In this document: piece by piece, positions 15,490 to 25,530 of the stretch
Layout: the number at the start of each line of letters is the position of its first letter
Position numbering within the stretch: position 1 is the stretch's first letter
Assembly: GCF_000962805.1 (NCBI RefSeq)
Contig: NZ_JZTW01000005.1
Span: 1 to 64,000 of the forward strand
DNA from: Pseudarthrobacter chlorophenolicus
GTDB taxonomy: Bacteria; Actinomycetota; Actinomycetes; Actinomycetales; Micrococcaceae
Reading direction: 5' to 3'
Length of the DNA: 64,000 nucleotides
Program-made: the position numbers and the translations under genes
The notes under the pieces: model-generated
What the model was told of the DNA's origin: nothing
The model's database searches: none
The model's input: the letters and a program-made list of their open reading frames with translations, nothing else

Positions 15490-16605
15490 ATGGCCAATAT
15501 TGATTTTTCCGCTGAAATCCGCGCCCTCCGCGCCACCTACGAGTCCATTGAACGGGTTACCGATATGGAGGCGCTGAGGGAAGACATCGCCGAACTCAGT
15601 GAGCGCGCGGGGGAGCCGGACCTGTGGGACGACCCCGCCGCGGCCCAGAAAATCACGTCCCGGCTCTCGCACCGGCAGTCAGAGCTTGAGCGGCTGACCA
15701 CCCTGGCATCGCGCATTGATGATCTTGAAGTCCTGGTGGAGCTCGGCCAGGACGAAGGTGACGCCGACTCCATGGGGGAGGCCGCCGCGGAGCTGGAGTC
15801 GATCCAAAAGGCGCTGAAGAACCTGGAGGTGGTCACCCTCCTGTCCGGCGAGTACGACGAGCGTGAGGCTGTTGTATCGATCCGTGCCGGCGCCGGCGGC
15901 GTGGACGCCGCCGACTTCGCGGAAATGCTGATGCGCATGTATCTGCGCTGGGCAGAGCGCCATGGGTATCCCACCACAGTGATGGACACGTCATACGCCG
16001 AGGAGGCTGGACTCAAATCGGCCACGTTCGAGGTCAAGGCCCCGTACGCCTTCGGCACCCTCAGCGTTGAGGCCGGCACCCACCGGCTGGTGCGGATCAG
16101 CCCCTTCGATAACCAGGGGCGGCGCCAAACGTCCTTCGCCGCGGTGGAGGTCATTCCGCTGATCGAGCAGACAGACTCGATCGACATCCCGGATAACGAG
16201 ATCCGCGTGGACGTTTTCCGGTCGTCCGGTCCGGGCGGCCAGTCCGTCAACACCACGGACTCCGCTGTCCGGCTCACGCATATTCCCACCGGCGTAGTGG
16301 TGTCGATGCAGAACGAAAAGTCGCAGCTGCAAAACCGGGCCGCTGCCATGCGCGTCCTGCAGTCCCGCCTTCTGCTGCTGAAGAAGGAACAGGAAGACGC
16401 TGAGAAGAAGGCCCTGGCCGGGGACGTCAAGGCATCCTGGGGAGACCAGATGCGCTCATACGTCCTGAATCCGTACCAGATGGTCAAGGATCTGCGCACC
16501 GAACACGAGGTGGGCAACACGTCGGCAGTTTTCGACGGCGAGATCGACGACTTCATCGACGCCGGGATCCGCTGGCGCACGGACAACCGCAACGCTGAGA
16601 AGTAG
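15490..16605 (+). CDS. prfB: peptide chain release factor 2 (RF2)
   Basis: The 371-residue product has the class I release-factor layout: an N-terminal coiled domain, the stop-codon recognition tripeptide SPF in [15 protein letters not shown], and the GGQ peptidyl-hydrolysis motif in [20 protein letters not shown]. It releases completed proteins at UGA and UAA codons on the ribosome. The reading frame is continuous, without the in-frame UGA and +1 frameshift known from E. coli prfB. It lies upstream of ftsEX, an order common in actinobacteria. Confidence 0.95.
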   Translation: MANIDFSAEIRALRATYESIERVTDMEALREDIAELSERAGEPDLWDDPAAAQKITSRLSHRQSELERLTTLASRIDDLEVLVELGQDEGDADSMGEAAAELESIQKALKNLEVVTLLSGEYDEREAVVSIRAGAGGVDAADFAEMLMRMYLRWAERHGYPTTVMDTSYAEEAGLKSATFEVKAPYAFGTLSVEAGTHRLVRISPFDNQGRRQTSFAAVEVIPLIEQTDSIDIPDNEIRVDVFRSSGPGGQSVNTTDSAVRLTHIPTGVVVSMQNEKSQLQNRAAAMRVLQSRLLLLKKEQEDAEKKALAGDVKASWGDQMRSYVLNPYQMVKDLRTEHEVGNTSAVFDGEIDDFIDAGIRWRTDNRNAEK

Positions 16606-16788
16606 GACCGGAACACCGCCGCCGCAGACCGGCATACCGCGACACGCCCCCAAAGCCGCGTATTAGCCGGCCATTCCTGCGTATAGTCGAGGGGCCGGGG
16701 CCCTACTTCCCCCAACGAAAACCCGTGCACCGGCTGCAGAACTGGGCTGCATTCCGAATCAGCCATGCCCTGCAGGGTACTTAGGGCC

Positions 16789-17577
16789 ATGATCCGATTC
16801 GAAAATGTCACCAAGGTCTACGACCAGAAAGCCCGGCCGGCGCTGGACTCCATCAACCTTGAGATAGACCGCGGCGAATTCGCCTTCCTCGTCGGAGCAT
16901 CAGGCTCCGGAAAATCAACGTTCCTCCGGCTTGTGCTTAAAGAGGACCGCGCCACCTCGGGAGCCGTCTACGTTGCCGGCCAGAACGTCGCGAAGATCTC
17001 AAGCTGGCGGGTACCCCGCCTCCGCCGCGGCATCGGCGTCGTGTTCCAGGACTTCCGTCTCCTGCCCCAAAAGAACGTCTTCGCCAACGTGGCTTTCGCC
17101 ATGCAGGTCATCGGCAAGAGCCGCAGCGTCATCCGCGATACCGTCCCCGAGGTCCTTAAGACCGTGGGGCTCGAAGGCAAGGAGCACCGGATGCCCCACG
17201 AGCTCTCCGGCGGCGAGCAGCAGCGCGTCGCCATTGCCCGGGCAGTCGTGAACCGCCCCGGCATTCTCCTCGCTGACGAACCGACCGGAAACCTGGACCC
17301 CACCACCTCCATGGGCATCATGGGAGTGCTGGACAAGATCAACCAGAATGGCACCACGGTGGTCATGGCCACCCACGACGACGACATCGTCAACGAAATG
17401 CGCAAACGGGTGGTGGAGCTCAAGAACGGCGTGGTGATCCGCGACGAAGCCAAGGCACTCTACACCTCGATGATTCCGGTCATCGGGCAATCCCGCCGGC
17501 TCAAGGACGCCAGCGGCAGGGACGAACCCGATGCCCGCCCCGCGGACGACGGCAGCGAAGGTGAGGCACAGCGATGA
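16789..17577 (+). CDS. ftsE: cell division ATP-binding protein FtsE
   Basis: From ATG 16789 the product is 262 residues with Walker [11 protein letters not shown]-loop [15 protein letters not shown] signature [14 protein letters not shown] and Walker [14 protein letters not shown]. FtsE drives the membrane partner FtsX to activate cell-wall hydrolases at the division site. The C-terminal 40 residues are a charged extension. Its stop is overlapped by ftsX (ATGA). AGGG precedes the start; the frame upstream to 16765 has no better signal. Confidence 0.95.
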   Translation: MIRFENVTKVYDQKARPALDSINLEIDRGEFAFLVGASGSGKSTFLRLVLKEDRATSGAVYVAGQNVAKISSWRVPRLRRGIGVVFQDFRLLPQKNVFANVAFAMQVIGKSRSVIRDTVPEVLKTVGLEGKEHRMPHELSGGEQQRVAIARAVVNRPGILLADEPTGNLDPTTSMGIMGVLDKINQNGTTVVMATHDDDIVNEMRKRVVELKNGVVIRDEAKALYTSMIPVIGQSRRLKDASGRDEPDARPADDGSEGEAQR

Positions 17578-18488
17578 GGCTGGCGTTCATCCTTTCCGAA
17601 ATCGGCAGCGGGCTGCGCCGCAACCTTTCGATGGTGGTCTCGGTCATCCTGGTCACGTTCGTCTCGCTGACGTTCGTGGGTGCAGCCGGCATGCTGCAGA
17701 TGCAGATCAACCAGATGAAGGGCTACTGGTACGACAAAGTCCAGGTAGCAGTCTTCCTCTGCAGCGACGGCTCGACAGCCACCGGCTGCGCAGGCGGTTC
17801 GGTCACTCCGGAACAGCAGGACAGCCTCAACACCCTGCTCGAGTCACCGGCTGTGGCCCAATACATCAACGACTTCCAGTTCGAGTCCAAGGAAGACGCC
17901 TACAAACACTTCAAGGACCAGTTCTCGAACTCACCGATCGTCGATTCCGTCACCCCGGACCAGTTGCCAGCTTCCTTCCGGATCAACATGAAAGACCCGG
18001 AAAAGTACGAAATCATCAGTGAAACCTTCAGCTCGCAGCCCGGAGTGGAAACGGTCATCGACCAGCGGCAGCTGCTTGAGCGGCTTTTCTCGGTGATGAA
18101 CGGGGCATCCCTTGTTGCGGTGGGCATTGCGGGCGTCATGATCGTATGTGCCATCCTGCTGATCGCCACCACCATCCGGCTTTCGGCCTTCAGCCGCCGG
18201 CGGGAAACCGGGATCATGCGCCTCGTAGGCGCATCGAAAACAGTCATCCAGCTGCCCTTCATCCTTGAAGGCGTCATAGCAGCGGTGATCGGGGCAGCCC
18301 TTGCCTCGGCAACGCTGTGGGCCGTGGCCCACTTCTTCCTGGGGGAGTACATGTCCAAGCAGTATCCGGACACCGCGTTCATTTCCTCGGGCCAGACGCT
18401 GATACTGGTACCTGCCCTGTTAATCCTTGGCGGATCCTTGGCTGGAATTTCGTCCCTCTTGACCCTCCGCAGATATTTGCGCGTTTAG
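17574..18488 (+). CDS. ftsX: cell division permease FtsX
   Basis: The 304-residue protein has one N-terminal membrane helix ([20 protein letters not shown]), a large extracellular domain (about 50-175) with a Cys pair ([15 protein letters not shown]), and three C-terminal helices around [20 protein letters not shown], the MacB/FtsX signature. Its extracellular part recruits a peptidoglycan hydrolase with a coiled-coil, most likely the product of the next gene. The start overlaps the ftsE stop. Confidence 0.95.
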   Translation: MRLAFILSEIGSGLRRNLSMVVSVILVTFVSLTFVGAAGMLQMQINQMKGYWYDKVQVAVFLCSDGSTATGCAGGSVTPEQQDSLNTLLESPAVAQYINDFQFESKEDAYKHFKDQFSNSPIVDSVTPDQLPASFRINMKDPEKYEIISETFSSQPGVETVIDQRQLLERLFSVMNGASLVAVGIAGVMIVCAILLIATTIRLSAFSRRRETGIMRLVGASKTVIQLPFILEGVIAAVIGAALASATLWAVAHFFLGEYMSKQYPDTAFISSGQTLILVPALLILGGSLAGISSLLTLRRYLRV

Positions 18489-18491
18489 GCT

Positions 18492-19940
18492 ATGCAAACC
18501 GACCAAGGAATGCCGATGAACGTAACGTCAGAAAATCCCGCACGCCTGCGACCGAGGCGTCCTGCAGCACGCCGCTCGGCGCTCCTGAGCGGGGTACTCG
18601 CCGTCGTCCTCGCTTCCGGGCTTGCCGCGTCCGCACCGCCGGCATTTGCCGATGAGCTGGAGGACAAGCAGGCCGCGCTCCAGGCTGAAGCCCACCGCGT
18701 CCAGCAGTCATTGGAGTTCGTTGACTCGCGGATCGCCAAGGCCGCCGGTGACCTGGTCCTGTACCAGGGCCAGCTGCCCGGCGCCCAGCAGGCGCTGCTC
18801 GAAGCGCAGGGGCGTGTGGCCAGCGCAGTCAAGGAAGTCGAGGCGCTGTCCGCCCGCGTTGACATGGCCCAGCAGAACAAGGCGAAAATCACCCAGCAGC
18901 TGGAAACGGACAAGCAGAAGATTGCCGACACCAAGAAACTGATCGGCCAGATCGCCACACAGGCCTACAAGTCCGGCGGTGTCCCGTCCAACCTGTCGTT
19001 GTTTTTCGGTTCCAACAATGGCGGAAGCCTCACCGACACCATGGACCTCGCGGACCAGGCCATGCGCAGCCAGAACGCTGCCATGGACAAGCTGAGCCAG
19101 CAAAACGCCACCAACGTCAACTCCGAGGCACGCCTGCAGGCCGTGGAAGCGGAGATCAAGGATTTGAAGGCAAAGGCCGACGCCGCCCTTGAGCGTGAGA
19201 AGGCGGCCCGCGACGAAGCCGCTGCCAAGAAGGCCCAGGTTGACCAGCTGATCGCTGATACGACGCGCCTCGACGCGGAGCTTCAGGCCGCCAAGCCGGG
19301 AATCCAGGCGCAGCTCGCCGGAGTCCAGGCAAGCCAGAACCAAGTGGCCAACGAGATCGCAGAACGCGATCGCAGGGCGCGGGAGGCATGGGAAGCCGAG
19401 CAGCGACGGCTGGCCGAGGCAGCTGCTGCCGCGGCCGCCGCGGCTGCCGCGGCAGCGAACCGCCCGGCACCGCCGGTCCAGCCGTATGTCCCGCCTGCTG
19501 CCGGATCGCCGTCGGCCTTCGGCCTCCGCCATCCGTTCGACGGCAGCATTCCCATCACGTCCGGGTTTGGTTGGCGCACAACCCCGCCGGGGACCATCGA
19601 TTTCTACGGCCAAGGCGGCTATGTCCACACGGGCATCGATTTCGGTGCCGCCTGCGGTACTCCGGTGTACGCCGCAGCGGCCGGTGAGGTCTTCAGCTCC
19701 GGCTGGAACTCAGCTGACGGCGGCGGCTGGCGGGTGAAGCTGGACCATGGGGTGGTGCAGGGCAACTCCCTGACCACGATCTACTACCACAACTCCAGCA
19801 TCGTGGTGTCGAATGGACAGCGGGTTTCACAGGGCCAGCTCATCGCGTACTCCGGCAGTACGGGCAACTCCACAGGCTGCCACGCCCACTTCGAAACCTG
19901 GCTGAACGGCGCCGCCGTGGACCCGATGGGCCTGCTCTAG
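18492..19940 (+). CDS. secreted M23 (LytM) peptidoglycan endopeptidase, FtsEX partner
   Basis: The 482-residue protein has a basic leader and signal peptide (SALLSGVLAVVLASGLAASA, cleavage near AFADE). A long coiled-coil region (about 55-300) ends in a poly-Ala run, then a Pro-rich linker and a C-terminal LytM domain. Zinc ligands are visible in YVHTGIDFGAACGTPVYA (HxxxD) and TGCHAHFETW (HxH). The layout is that of EnvC/PcsB/RipC-type proteins activated by FtsEX, and its position 3 bp after ftsX supports that pairing. Confidence 0.88.
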   Translation: MQTDQGMPMNVTSENPARLRPRRPAARRSALLSGVLAVVLASGLAASAPPAFADELEDKQAALQAEAHRVQQSLEFVDSRIAKAAGDLVLYQGQLPGAQQALLEAQGRVASAVKEVEALSARVDMAQQNKAKITQQLETDKQKIADTKKLIGQIATQAYKSGGVPSNLSLFFGSNNGGSLTDTMDLADQAMRSQNAAMDKLSQQNATNVNSEARLQAVEAEIKDLKAKADAALEREKAARDEAAAKKAQVDQLIADTTRLDAELQAAKPGIQAQLAGVQASQNQVANEIAERDRRAREAWEAEQRRLAEAAAAAAAAAAAAANRPAPPVQPYVPPAAGSPSAFGLRHPFDGSIPITSGFGWRTTPPGTIDFYGQGGYVHTGIDFGAACGTPVYAAAAGEVFSSGWNSADGGGWRVKLDHGVVQGNSLTTIYYHNSSIVVSNGQRVSQGQLIAYSGSTGNSTGCHAHFETWLNGAAVDPMGLL

Positions 19941-20023
19941 GGCTGCGCGGCCCTGCCGTACACTGGTATGACTCCGCTGCGACCCGGCCGGAGGACATGA
20001 CGATTTGATTGAGGAGCTGTTCC

Positions 20024-20500
20024 GTGCCCAAAGAAAGTGGCCGTAAGGTGGTGGCCACCAACCGCAAGGCCCGGCATGATTACCACGTGCTGGATACCTA
20101 TGAGGCCGGCATTGCGCTGATGGGCACCGAAGTGAAATCCCTCCGCGAGGGGCACGCGTCCATGGTGGACGGGTTCTGCACCTTCTACAACGACGAACTG
20201 TGGATGGAAGCAATCCACATTCCGGAGTACAACCAGGGCAGCTGGACCAACCACGCTGCCCGACGCCGCCGCAAGCTGCTCCTGCACCGCGAAGAGCTCA
20301 TCAAGATCTCCCGCAAGGTCCAGGAAGCCGGCTACACCATCGTGCCGCTTCAGCTCTACTTTGTGGACGGCCGCGCGAAAGTTGAAATCGGCGTGGCCCG
20401 CGGTAAGCGCGAGTACGACAAACGCCAAACACTCCGCGAACAGCAGGACAACCGCGAGGCCCAGCGCGAGATGCGGGAACGCAATAGGCGGCGGGGCTGA
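20024..20500 (+). CDS. smpB: SsrA-binding protein SmpB
   Basis: From GTG 20024, preceded by GAGGAG, the product is 158 residues. It shows the SmpB core (NRKARHDYHVLDTYEAGIAL, GTEVKSLREGHASMVDGFC, KVEIGVARGKREYDKRQTL) and the basic C-terminal tail that enters the ribosome channel. SmpB binds tmRNA and brings it to stalled ribosomes. It lies 100 bp upstream of ssrA, the usual actinobacterial arrangement. Confidence 0.95.
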   Translation: MPKESGRKVVATNRKARHDYHVLDTYEAGIALMGTEVKSLREGHASMVDGFCTFYNDELWMEAIHIPEYNQGSWTNHAARRRRKLLLHREELIKISRKVQEAGYTIVPLQLYFVDGRAKVEIGVARGKREYDKRQTLREQQDNREAQREMRERNRRRG

Positions 20501-20540
20501 GCGGTGGTGCCCGGAATGAATCCGGCGCAACATGCGTTAC

Positions 20541-20546
20541 TATAAA
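20541..20546 (+). promoter_or_regulatory. possible -10 element (TATAAA) upstream of ssrA
   Basis: A TATAAA hexamer lies about 55 bp before the mature tmRNA end. No good -35 is seen, so it is a weak call; the tmRNA precursor may start nearby. Confidence 0.3.
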
Positions 20547-20600
20547 TAGTCCGGCGGGTACGCCCCGCGGGATTGGGTAAATATGTTGGTAACAAAATAC

Positions 20601-20969
20601 GGGGATGATCGGTTTCGACGATGTTAGTCGCGACAGGTGAAGCGGGCCGAGGATGCAGAATTATCTCGTAAACGCTGTCTGCAAACCAATAAGTGCCGAA
20701 TCTAAGCGCACTGACTTCGCTCTTGCTGCCTAAGCAGTAAGACAGTCCGTCAGCCCGAGGTTGCTATTGCCCCGGATCCTGGCGTCATTTAGATAGCCAC
20801 TGCTGTTTGCCCCCGTCATCGGGGTAAACGGGACTCATAGATGACTGGGCCCGGATCAGCCAGCTGTTTGCAGCATGGCTGGGGCCGAGAAAGTCCGACG
20901 CAAACTGCGCCCGGAGAAGCCCTGACAACACGACATCGGACGGGGGTTCAATTCCCCCCATCTCCACAC
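20601..20969 (+). ncRNA. ssrA: transfer-messenger RNA (tmRNA)
   Basis: The RNA begins GGGGATGATCGGTTTCGACG and its 5' end pairs with CATCTCC at 20959-20965, including the expected G3-U pair. A TTCAATT T-loop lies at 20947-20953. The tag reading frame is 20695-20730, encoding AESKRTDFALAA, followed by TAA. The mature discriminator base is A20966; the next bases are CAC, so the CCA end is probably added rather than encoded. It rescues stalled ribosomes together with SmpB. Confidence 0.93.
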
Positions 20970-21019
20970 CCATGCGGTGGCTCGGTACGTCCTTCCGGAT
21001 GAGTCGAGTTGCTGAAAGA

Positions 21020-21049
21020 ACACCCCGGTCTTCGGACCGGGGTGTTTTT
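21020..21049 (+). terminator. rho-independent terminator after ssrA
   Basis: An 11-bp stem (ACACCCCGGTC/GACCGGGGTGT) with a TTCG tetraloop is followed by TTTT. Confidence 0.9.
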
Positions 21050-21153
21050 CTTTGCCCGGATTGCCGGTATCGACCGGGCTGGTGTCCCACGAAGGGGCCG
21101 GACCCTGGATCAGTGCACCCAGGGCCCGGCTACCCAGGTCCCTGCAGGCAGGA

Positions 21154-23304
21154 CTATTGCCGGGCCTCGTTGAACCTTTGCGCCACCACGGGCATCAGTG
21201 AGTGGATGTAGCTCCGTGAGGCGTGGTCGAAATCGGCGTAGACCTGCAGCCCGCCGATGACCGCGTAGCAGGTCTGGTCGTCGCAGAACTGGTCCGACAT
21301 GTCGAGTACCTTTACCGACGGTTTGGCCACGCCGATGGCGGCACTCGCAATCGGGTCCGGAACCAAGGCCTCGGCGCGGGTGTTCGCGCAGTTGATGGGC
21401 TGTTGCTGGTTGAGCGCCACGCAGTCCGGGCTGCTGTGCCGCAGGGTCAACGGGGGATCCCGGAAGACGAAGACCCTGGCGCCTGCACCCGTCCAGGCGA
21501 GGAACCGCTTGGCCACGGCATCGCCGTACTGTTCCAACTGGGGGCGTCCACTGCCGTCGTCGATCGTCTCGCCGGCTCCGAAAGACGAAGCGAAAACCAT
21601 GCCGGGTTTCTCCTGGACGATCCTGTCAGTCACCTTCTGGCTCCACTCCAGGCACCGCTTCTGGGAGCGTGCGTCATCTGCGGGTTCGCCCATGAATGCC
21701 ACCCGCTTCACATCGACGAAGGGGCAACCACCCACCATGGACTCTTTCAGCTTCCATTTGTGCAGCCGGGCAAGCTCATACAGCGCGCTCTTCCACTGCT
21801 CTGCATGCGAGTCGCCGATCAGCCAAACTGTTGCGGCGGCCTGCGCGCCGCCGGTGAAATCGCACTCCGTCAAAAGTTTCTGGTCCTCGAACATGATCGG
21901 GTCCGCCGCAGGGTGGCACTCGGGGGCGTCAAAGCGCGGAGCCTCGTTCGGCCCCACATTGGCAACCCGGGCAGCGCCAAAGGGATCACCGCAATTGTTT
22001 TTCGGGTCCAGGCTGCGCGCACCGTAGCAGGGATCCCCGGAGAGACTCTGCAGCTTGGCCGTCTCTGCCTCCTGCGCCTTCCCAAAGCTCAGCAAAAGGC
22101 CCCCGCACAAGGCACAGACGGTAGCCATGGCGGCCGCCATGACCAGGACGACCCGGAGCGGTTTGGCCCCCTTCAGGAGTTTGGTGCGGCCCGGGTCTTC
22201 AACGAACTTCTTCGAGGCGTAGGAAAGCCCGATGGCCAGTGCCAGAATGGCGATTTTGTCCAAGGTTCCCAACGGGCGGCTCAGGACGGCCGGCGCCAGG
22301 ACGATGAGTGGCCAGTGCCAGAGATAGAGCGAGTAGGACACATCGCCCAGGAACTGGATGGGCCTGGCGGCAAACAGCTGGTTGGGGGACCAGAAGGGGC
22401 TGTTCGGACCTGAGGCAACCACCAGCACAGTGCCAAGGACGGGAACCACGGCAGCGAAGCCGGGGAAGAACGTCTGCTCATTGAAGGTGAGGGCGGAACA
22501 GGCTATCAGCCCGTATCCCAGCCACTGCGCTGCTCCGGAGAGGGCAAGGTGGTAGGAGGGCAACCGCAGGCGCAGGGCTCCCACAGCGTGGGCGCCTCCG
22601 ATGGCTACCAGCGCCCCGGCGCCGAACTCCCAGACGCGGGCCGGCGTGACAAAGTAGGCCGGGCTCTTGTTGGTGTACGTAAACCAGATGCAGAAGACCA
22701 GTGCGATGGCACTGGCAAGCGCGACCCCCAGGGTAAGTAACGCCCGCCTGCGGAGCCGGAACCTCACCGCGGCCGTAAACAGTCCGAGCATAAGGAGGGG
22801 CCAGACCAGGTAAAACTGCTCTTCGACGGAAAGCGACCAATAGTGCTGCACAGTGGACGCGGCTTCGTTGTGCGCTGAATAGTCCACGGACTTGGCGGCC
22901 AGCAGCCAGTTTTCGACATACAGCACCGAGGCCATGGTTTCCTGGGCAATGGCCACCCAGCGTGAGAACGGAAGCAGCACCCACGCGGCCAGGAGTGAAG
23001 CGACGCCCACCAAGGTTGCCGCCGGGAGGAGCCGCCTGATCCGCCGCGCATAGAACTGGCCAAGGTTGATGCGGTCTGACCGTTCCAGTTCACCGAGCAG
23101 GTGCTTGGAAATCAGGTAACCCGAGATCACGAAGAACACATCGACGCCGACGTACCCGCCCGGAAGCCGGACGGGCCATAAATGGTTGAGGACCACGAGC
23201 ATGACTGCCAGGGCCCGAAGGGCCTGGATGTCCTTGCGCGTTGCGTTGACCGATTCTTTCCGTCGCAGTTCCGACCGCGTTCGGAACAAGACCTGTCCGG
23301 TCAC
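21154..23304 (-). CDS. OafA/YrhL-type membrane acyltransferase with SGNH domain
   Basis: The 716-residue protein starts at GTG 23304 after AAGGAG. Its N-terminal half is an acyltransferase-3 domain: RKDIQALRALAVMLVVLNHL, GGYVGVDVFFVISGYLISKH and HYWSLSVEEQFYLVWPLL, with about ten membrane helices. The C-terminal part is an extracellular SGNH-like domain (VWLIGDSHAEQWKSALYEL). Such two-domain proteins O-acetylate cell-surface glycans. The substrate is not visible. It is a single gene, convergent with ssrA. Confidence 0.85.
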   Translation of the reverse strand: MTGQVLFRTRSELRRKESVNATRKDIQALRALAVMLVVLNHLWPVRLPGGYVGVDVFFVISGYLISKHLLGELERSDRINLGQFYARRIRRLLPAATLVGVASLLAAWVLLPFSRWVAIAQETMASVLYVENWLLAAKSVDYSAHNEAASTVQHYWSLSVEEQFYLVWPLLMLGLFTAAVRFRLRRRALLTLGVALASAIALVFCIWFTYTNKSPAYFVTPARVWEFGAGALVAIGGAHAVGALRLRLPSYHLALSGAAQWLGYGLIACSALTFNEQTFFPGFAAVVPVLGTVLVVASGPNSPFWSPNQLFAARPIQFLGDVSYSLYLWHWPLIVLAPAVLSRPLGTLDKIAILALAIGLSYASKKFVEDPGRTKLLKGAKPLRVVLVMAAAMATVCALCGGLLLSFGKAQEAETAKLQSLSGDPCYGARSLDPKNNCGDPFGAARVANVGPNEAPRFDAPECHPAADPIMFEDQKLLTECDFTGGAQAAATVWLIGDSHAEQWKSALYELARLHKWKLKESMVGGCPFVDVKRVAFMGEPADDARSQKRCLEWSQKVTDRIVQEKPGMVFASSFGAGETIDDGSGRPQLEQYGDAVAKRFLAWTGAGARVFVFRDPPLTLRHSSPDCVALNQQQPINCANTRAEALVPDPIASAAIGVAKPSVKVLDMSDQFCDDQTCYAVIGGLQVYADFDHASRSYIHSLMPVVAQRFNEARQ

Positions 23305-23701
23305 ACGTACTCCTTGTTATTCGACCTGTGGGTTCACCGTGGAGCGGGAGGTCCTGTACCGGCACAGCTTTGGCGGCCAGGCGTGCTGTCCACCGGGAAC
23401 AACGCCCGGTTGGTGTGAAAGCCGCATCGTCGGTGAAGCCGATACAACCCACATGGTGTGAGGTTGTGGAGAAAATCCCCTCGGGTACTTTAGCACCGCA
23501 CATACCTTGGTGATGGTGTGGGCCGGCCAAGGTGAAGGGTGGCCAGTGGTGCGGCGGAGAAGCGGTTGGAACAGGGATCCGCACGGAGAGCAGGCGTTCA
23601 CCGAAGGCGTAGCAGCCCCGGGACTAGCGTTGACCGGCCGCCCGTTGTATCCGGTAAGCCCCGCCACGACGGGCGCGGGTGCCAGGACAGGGAGGTGCGT
23701 T
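23305..23701. other. divergent intergenic region
   Basis: This region separates the divergent acyltransferase and HtrA-like genes and must hold their promoters. Open frames here are not convincing, and no RNA or repeat is recognised. Confidence 0.35.
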
Positions 23702-24685
23702 ATGGAACGCGCACGGGAAGAGGCTTCGGACAGGCACGACGACGATGCCTTGGATTCGTATTCACGCACAGTCATGCGCGTGGCAGCGGAGGTCACGCCG
23801 CATGTTGCCGCCATCGAGATGTCAGCCACCCGCCGCAACGGCCGGATGCGCGTTGGAGCGGGCTCAGCGGTGCTTTTCACAGAGGACGGCTACCTCGTCA
23901 CCAATTCCCATGTCGTGGCGGGAACAAAGAACGGGCACGCTGTCTTTGCCGATGGGAGCAGGATGGAGTTGGAGCTGGTGGGCGCGGACCCGCTGTCTGA
24001 TCTCGCAGTGGTCCACGGCCGGCGCCCCAAGGTCCGGCCAGCCGAGCTGGGTGATGCGGAGTCCCTGCGTGTCGGGCAACTCGTCGTCGCCGTCGGAAAT
24101 CCGTTGGGCCTTGCGGGCTCGGTAACGGCCGGAGTAGTCAGTGGCCTGGGCCGCGCCATACCGGTCTGGGCGGATGGCAACCGTCGGGTGATCGAGGATG
24201 TCATCCAGACGGACGCTGCGTTGAACCCGGGAAACTCAGGCGGCGCCCTGGCGGATACGCACAGCAGGATCGTGGGCATCAACACCGCCGTGGCCGGGGC
24301 AGGGCTGGGCCTGGCAATCCCCATCAACTCCACCACCCGGCGGATCATTTCGGCGCTGCTCGCGGACGGCCGGGTGCGGCGGGCCTACCTGGGACTCGTC
24401 AGTACCCCGGTCCGGCTCAATCCCAGCGCAGTCATCCGGAGCGGCCAGCGGGACGGGCTCCGCATAGTTGAGGTGCTGCCCGGTTCTCCGGCAGACCGGG
24501 CCGGCCTGGCTGCCGGGGACATCGTGCTGACAGCCGGTGGGAAGGCGGTCAGCAACGCCGAAAGCCTGCAGCGGCTGTTGTTCTCCGATGCCATCGGCCA
24601 GCCACTGGACCTGGCGGTACTTCGTGACGGTGCGGACCTCCACCTCGTGGCGGTCCCTGACGAAATGACCAGCAACCCCAGGTGA
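23702..24685 (+). CDS. HtrA-like trypsin-fold serine protease with PDZ domain
   Basis: From ATG 23702 with GGGAGG upstream, the product is 327 residues. The catalytic triad is visible: His in VTNSHVVAG, Asp in DPLSDLAVV and Ser in ALNPGNSGGAL. A PDZ domain follows (VLPGSPADRAGLAAGDIVLT). Unlike most HtrA proteins there is no signal peptide or membrane helix from this start, and a longer start at 23507 adds nothing hydrophobic. It may act in the cytoplasm in protein quality control, or be exported by another route. Confidence 0.85.
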   Translation: MERAREEASDRHDDDALDSYSRTVMRVAAEVTPHVAAIEMSATRRNGRMRVGAGSAVLFTEDGYLVTNSHVVAGTKNGHAVFADGSRMELELVGADPLSDLAVVHGRRPKVRPAELGDAESLRVGQLVVAVGNPLGLAGSVTAGVVSGLGRAIPVWADGNRRVIEDVIQTDAALNPGNSGGALADTHSRIVGINTAVAGAGLGLAIPINSTTRRIISALLADGRVRRAYLGLVSTPVRLNPSAVIRSGQRDGLRIVEVLPGSPADRAGLAAGDIVLTAGGKAVSNAESLQRLLFSDAIGQPLDLAVLRDGADLHLVAVPDEMTSNPR

Positions 24686-24699
24686 GCCCTGCTGACGTG

Positions 24700-25077
24700 T
24701 CAGCGTCCGCCGTCGGGCGCTTCGACGTCCGCGATGCCGACAAAGCGCGTGCCCACGCCGTCGAACTCGCTGCGGACAAATCCCGGCCGGGCCGTCGGCA
24801 CTTCGTCCGGGCGGTGATGGTCGCACACAACATAGGTGAAGTCCGGCCACCATTTTTTGGGCCGTGCCGCTTCCTCGTAGCCGCACACTGCGCAGACGAG
24901 GTGGACCCAGACCGGCCGTTTGCCTGTCCGGTTGGCGCGGGATTGCTCCAGCCAGGCCGGCGGGCTGTCCAGCAGGGCGCCGAGTTCCTCCTCGGACATG
25001 AACTTGGGGAGGCCGTGGCGCTGGGCCATTTCCATGGGGATATCGAGGGCTATTGCCACGTCGCGTCTGCTGATCAT
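24700..25077 (-). CDS. conserved actinobacterial hypothetical protein (DUF5997-like)
   Basis: The product (about 125 residues from ATG 25077; a GTG at 25086 is possible) begins MISRRDVAIALDIPMEMAQR and contains ANRTGKRPVWVHLVCAVCGY, PKKWWPDFTYVVCDHH. This looks like a family of small actinobacterial proteins with a Cys/His metal-binding look, which I recall as DUF5997. The extended Shine-Dalgarno GGAGGTGAT sits right at the ATG. Function is not known. Confidence 0.7.
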   Translation of the reverse strand: MISRRDVAIALDIPMEMAQRHGLPKFMSEEELGALLDSPPAWLEQSRANRTGKRPVWVHLVCAVCGYEEAARPKKWWPDFTYVVCDHHRPDEVPTARPGFVRSEFDGVGTRFVGIADVEAPDGGR

Positions 25078-25128
25078 CACCTCCACAATACGTGAACGGG
25101 AAGGGCCGCCACGGATGGAACGGGCTCC

Positions 25129-25530
25129 TCAGGACACCAAGGCGATTCCGGCGGCAGCGGCGCCGAGGCCCAGAACCAGGTTCACTGCGATGTTCATGGC
25201 TGCGGCCCCGAACCGTGCCTCGCCGAGCAGGCGCACCGTGGCAGTGGTCCAGGAACTGAAGGTCGTCAGGCCGCCTGCAAAGCCTGTCGCCAGGCCGGTG
25301 CTCCATTCGTGCCCCAGCCCAAGCTGCGCCGTGAGGCCGTACGAGATCCCGATGATAAAGGAGCCTGCCACGTTGACCACCAGCGTTGCCCAGGGCCAGT
25401 GCAGCCGGTCCTTCGACAGGCCCAGCCGTACAGTGCGCCGGGAGCTGTGGTGGGCGAACCAGCTGTCCGTAGCGAACCGCAGGAGCGCGCCCGCAACCCC
25501 AAAGATTCCCACCAGTACGGCGCTGATCAA
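25129..25530 (-). CDS. crcB: CrcB/FluC fluoride channel subunit
   Basis: The 133-residue protein has four membrane helices with the family motifs GALLRFATD, TLVVNVAGSFIIG and GFAGGLTTFSSWTT. CrcB/Fluc channels export fluoride as dual-topology dimers. Paired genes usually encode a heterodimer with opposite orientations. Its ATG overlaps the stop of the upstream crcB (ATGA). Confidence 0.9.
   Translation of the reverse strand: MISAVLVGIFGVAGALLRFATDSWFAHHSSRRTVRLGLSKDRLHWPWATLVVNVAGSFIIGISYGLTAQLGLGHEWSTGLATGFAGGLTTFSSWTTATVRLLGEARFGAAAMNIAVNLVLGLGAAAAGIALVS

Noticed and set aside
15490..15600. programmed +1 frameshift in prfB
   Set aside because: The reading frame is continuous with no internal UGA near codon 25.
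15537..16814. 425-codon minus-strand open frame over prfB
   Set aside because: Ser/Arg-rich composition typical of antisense frames in high-GC DNA; prfB has clear motifs on the other strand.
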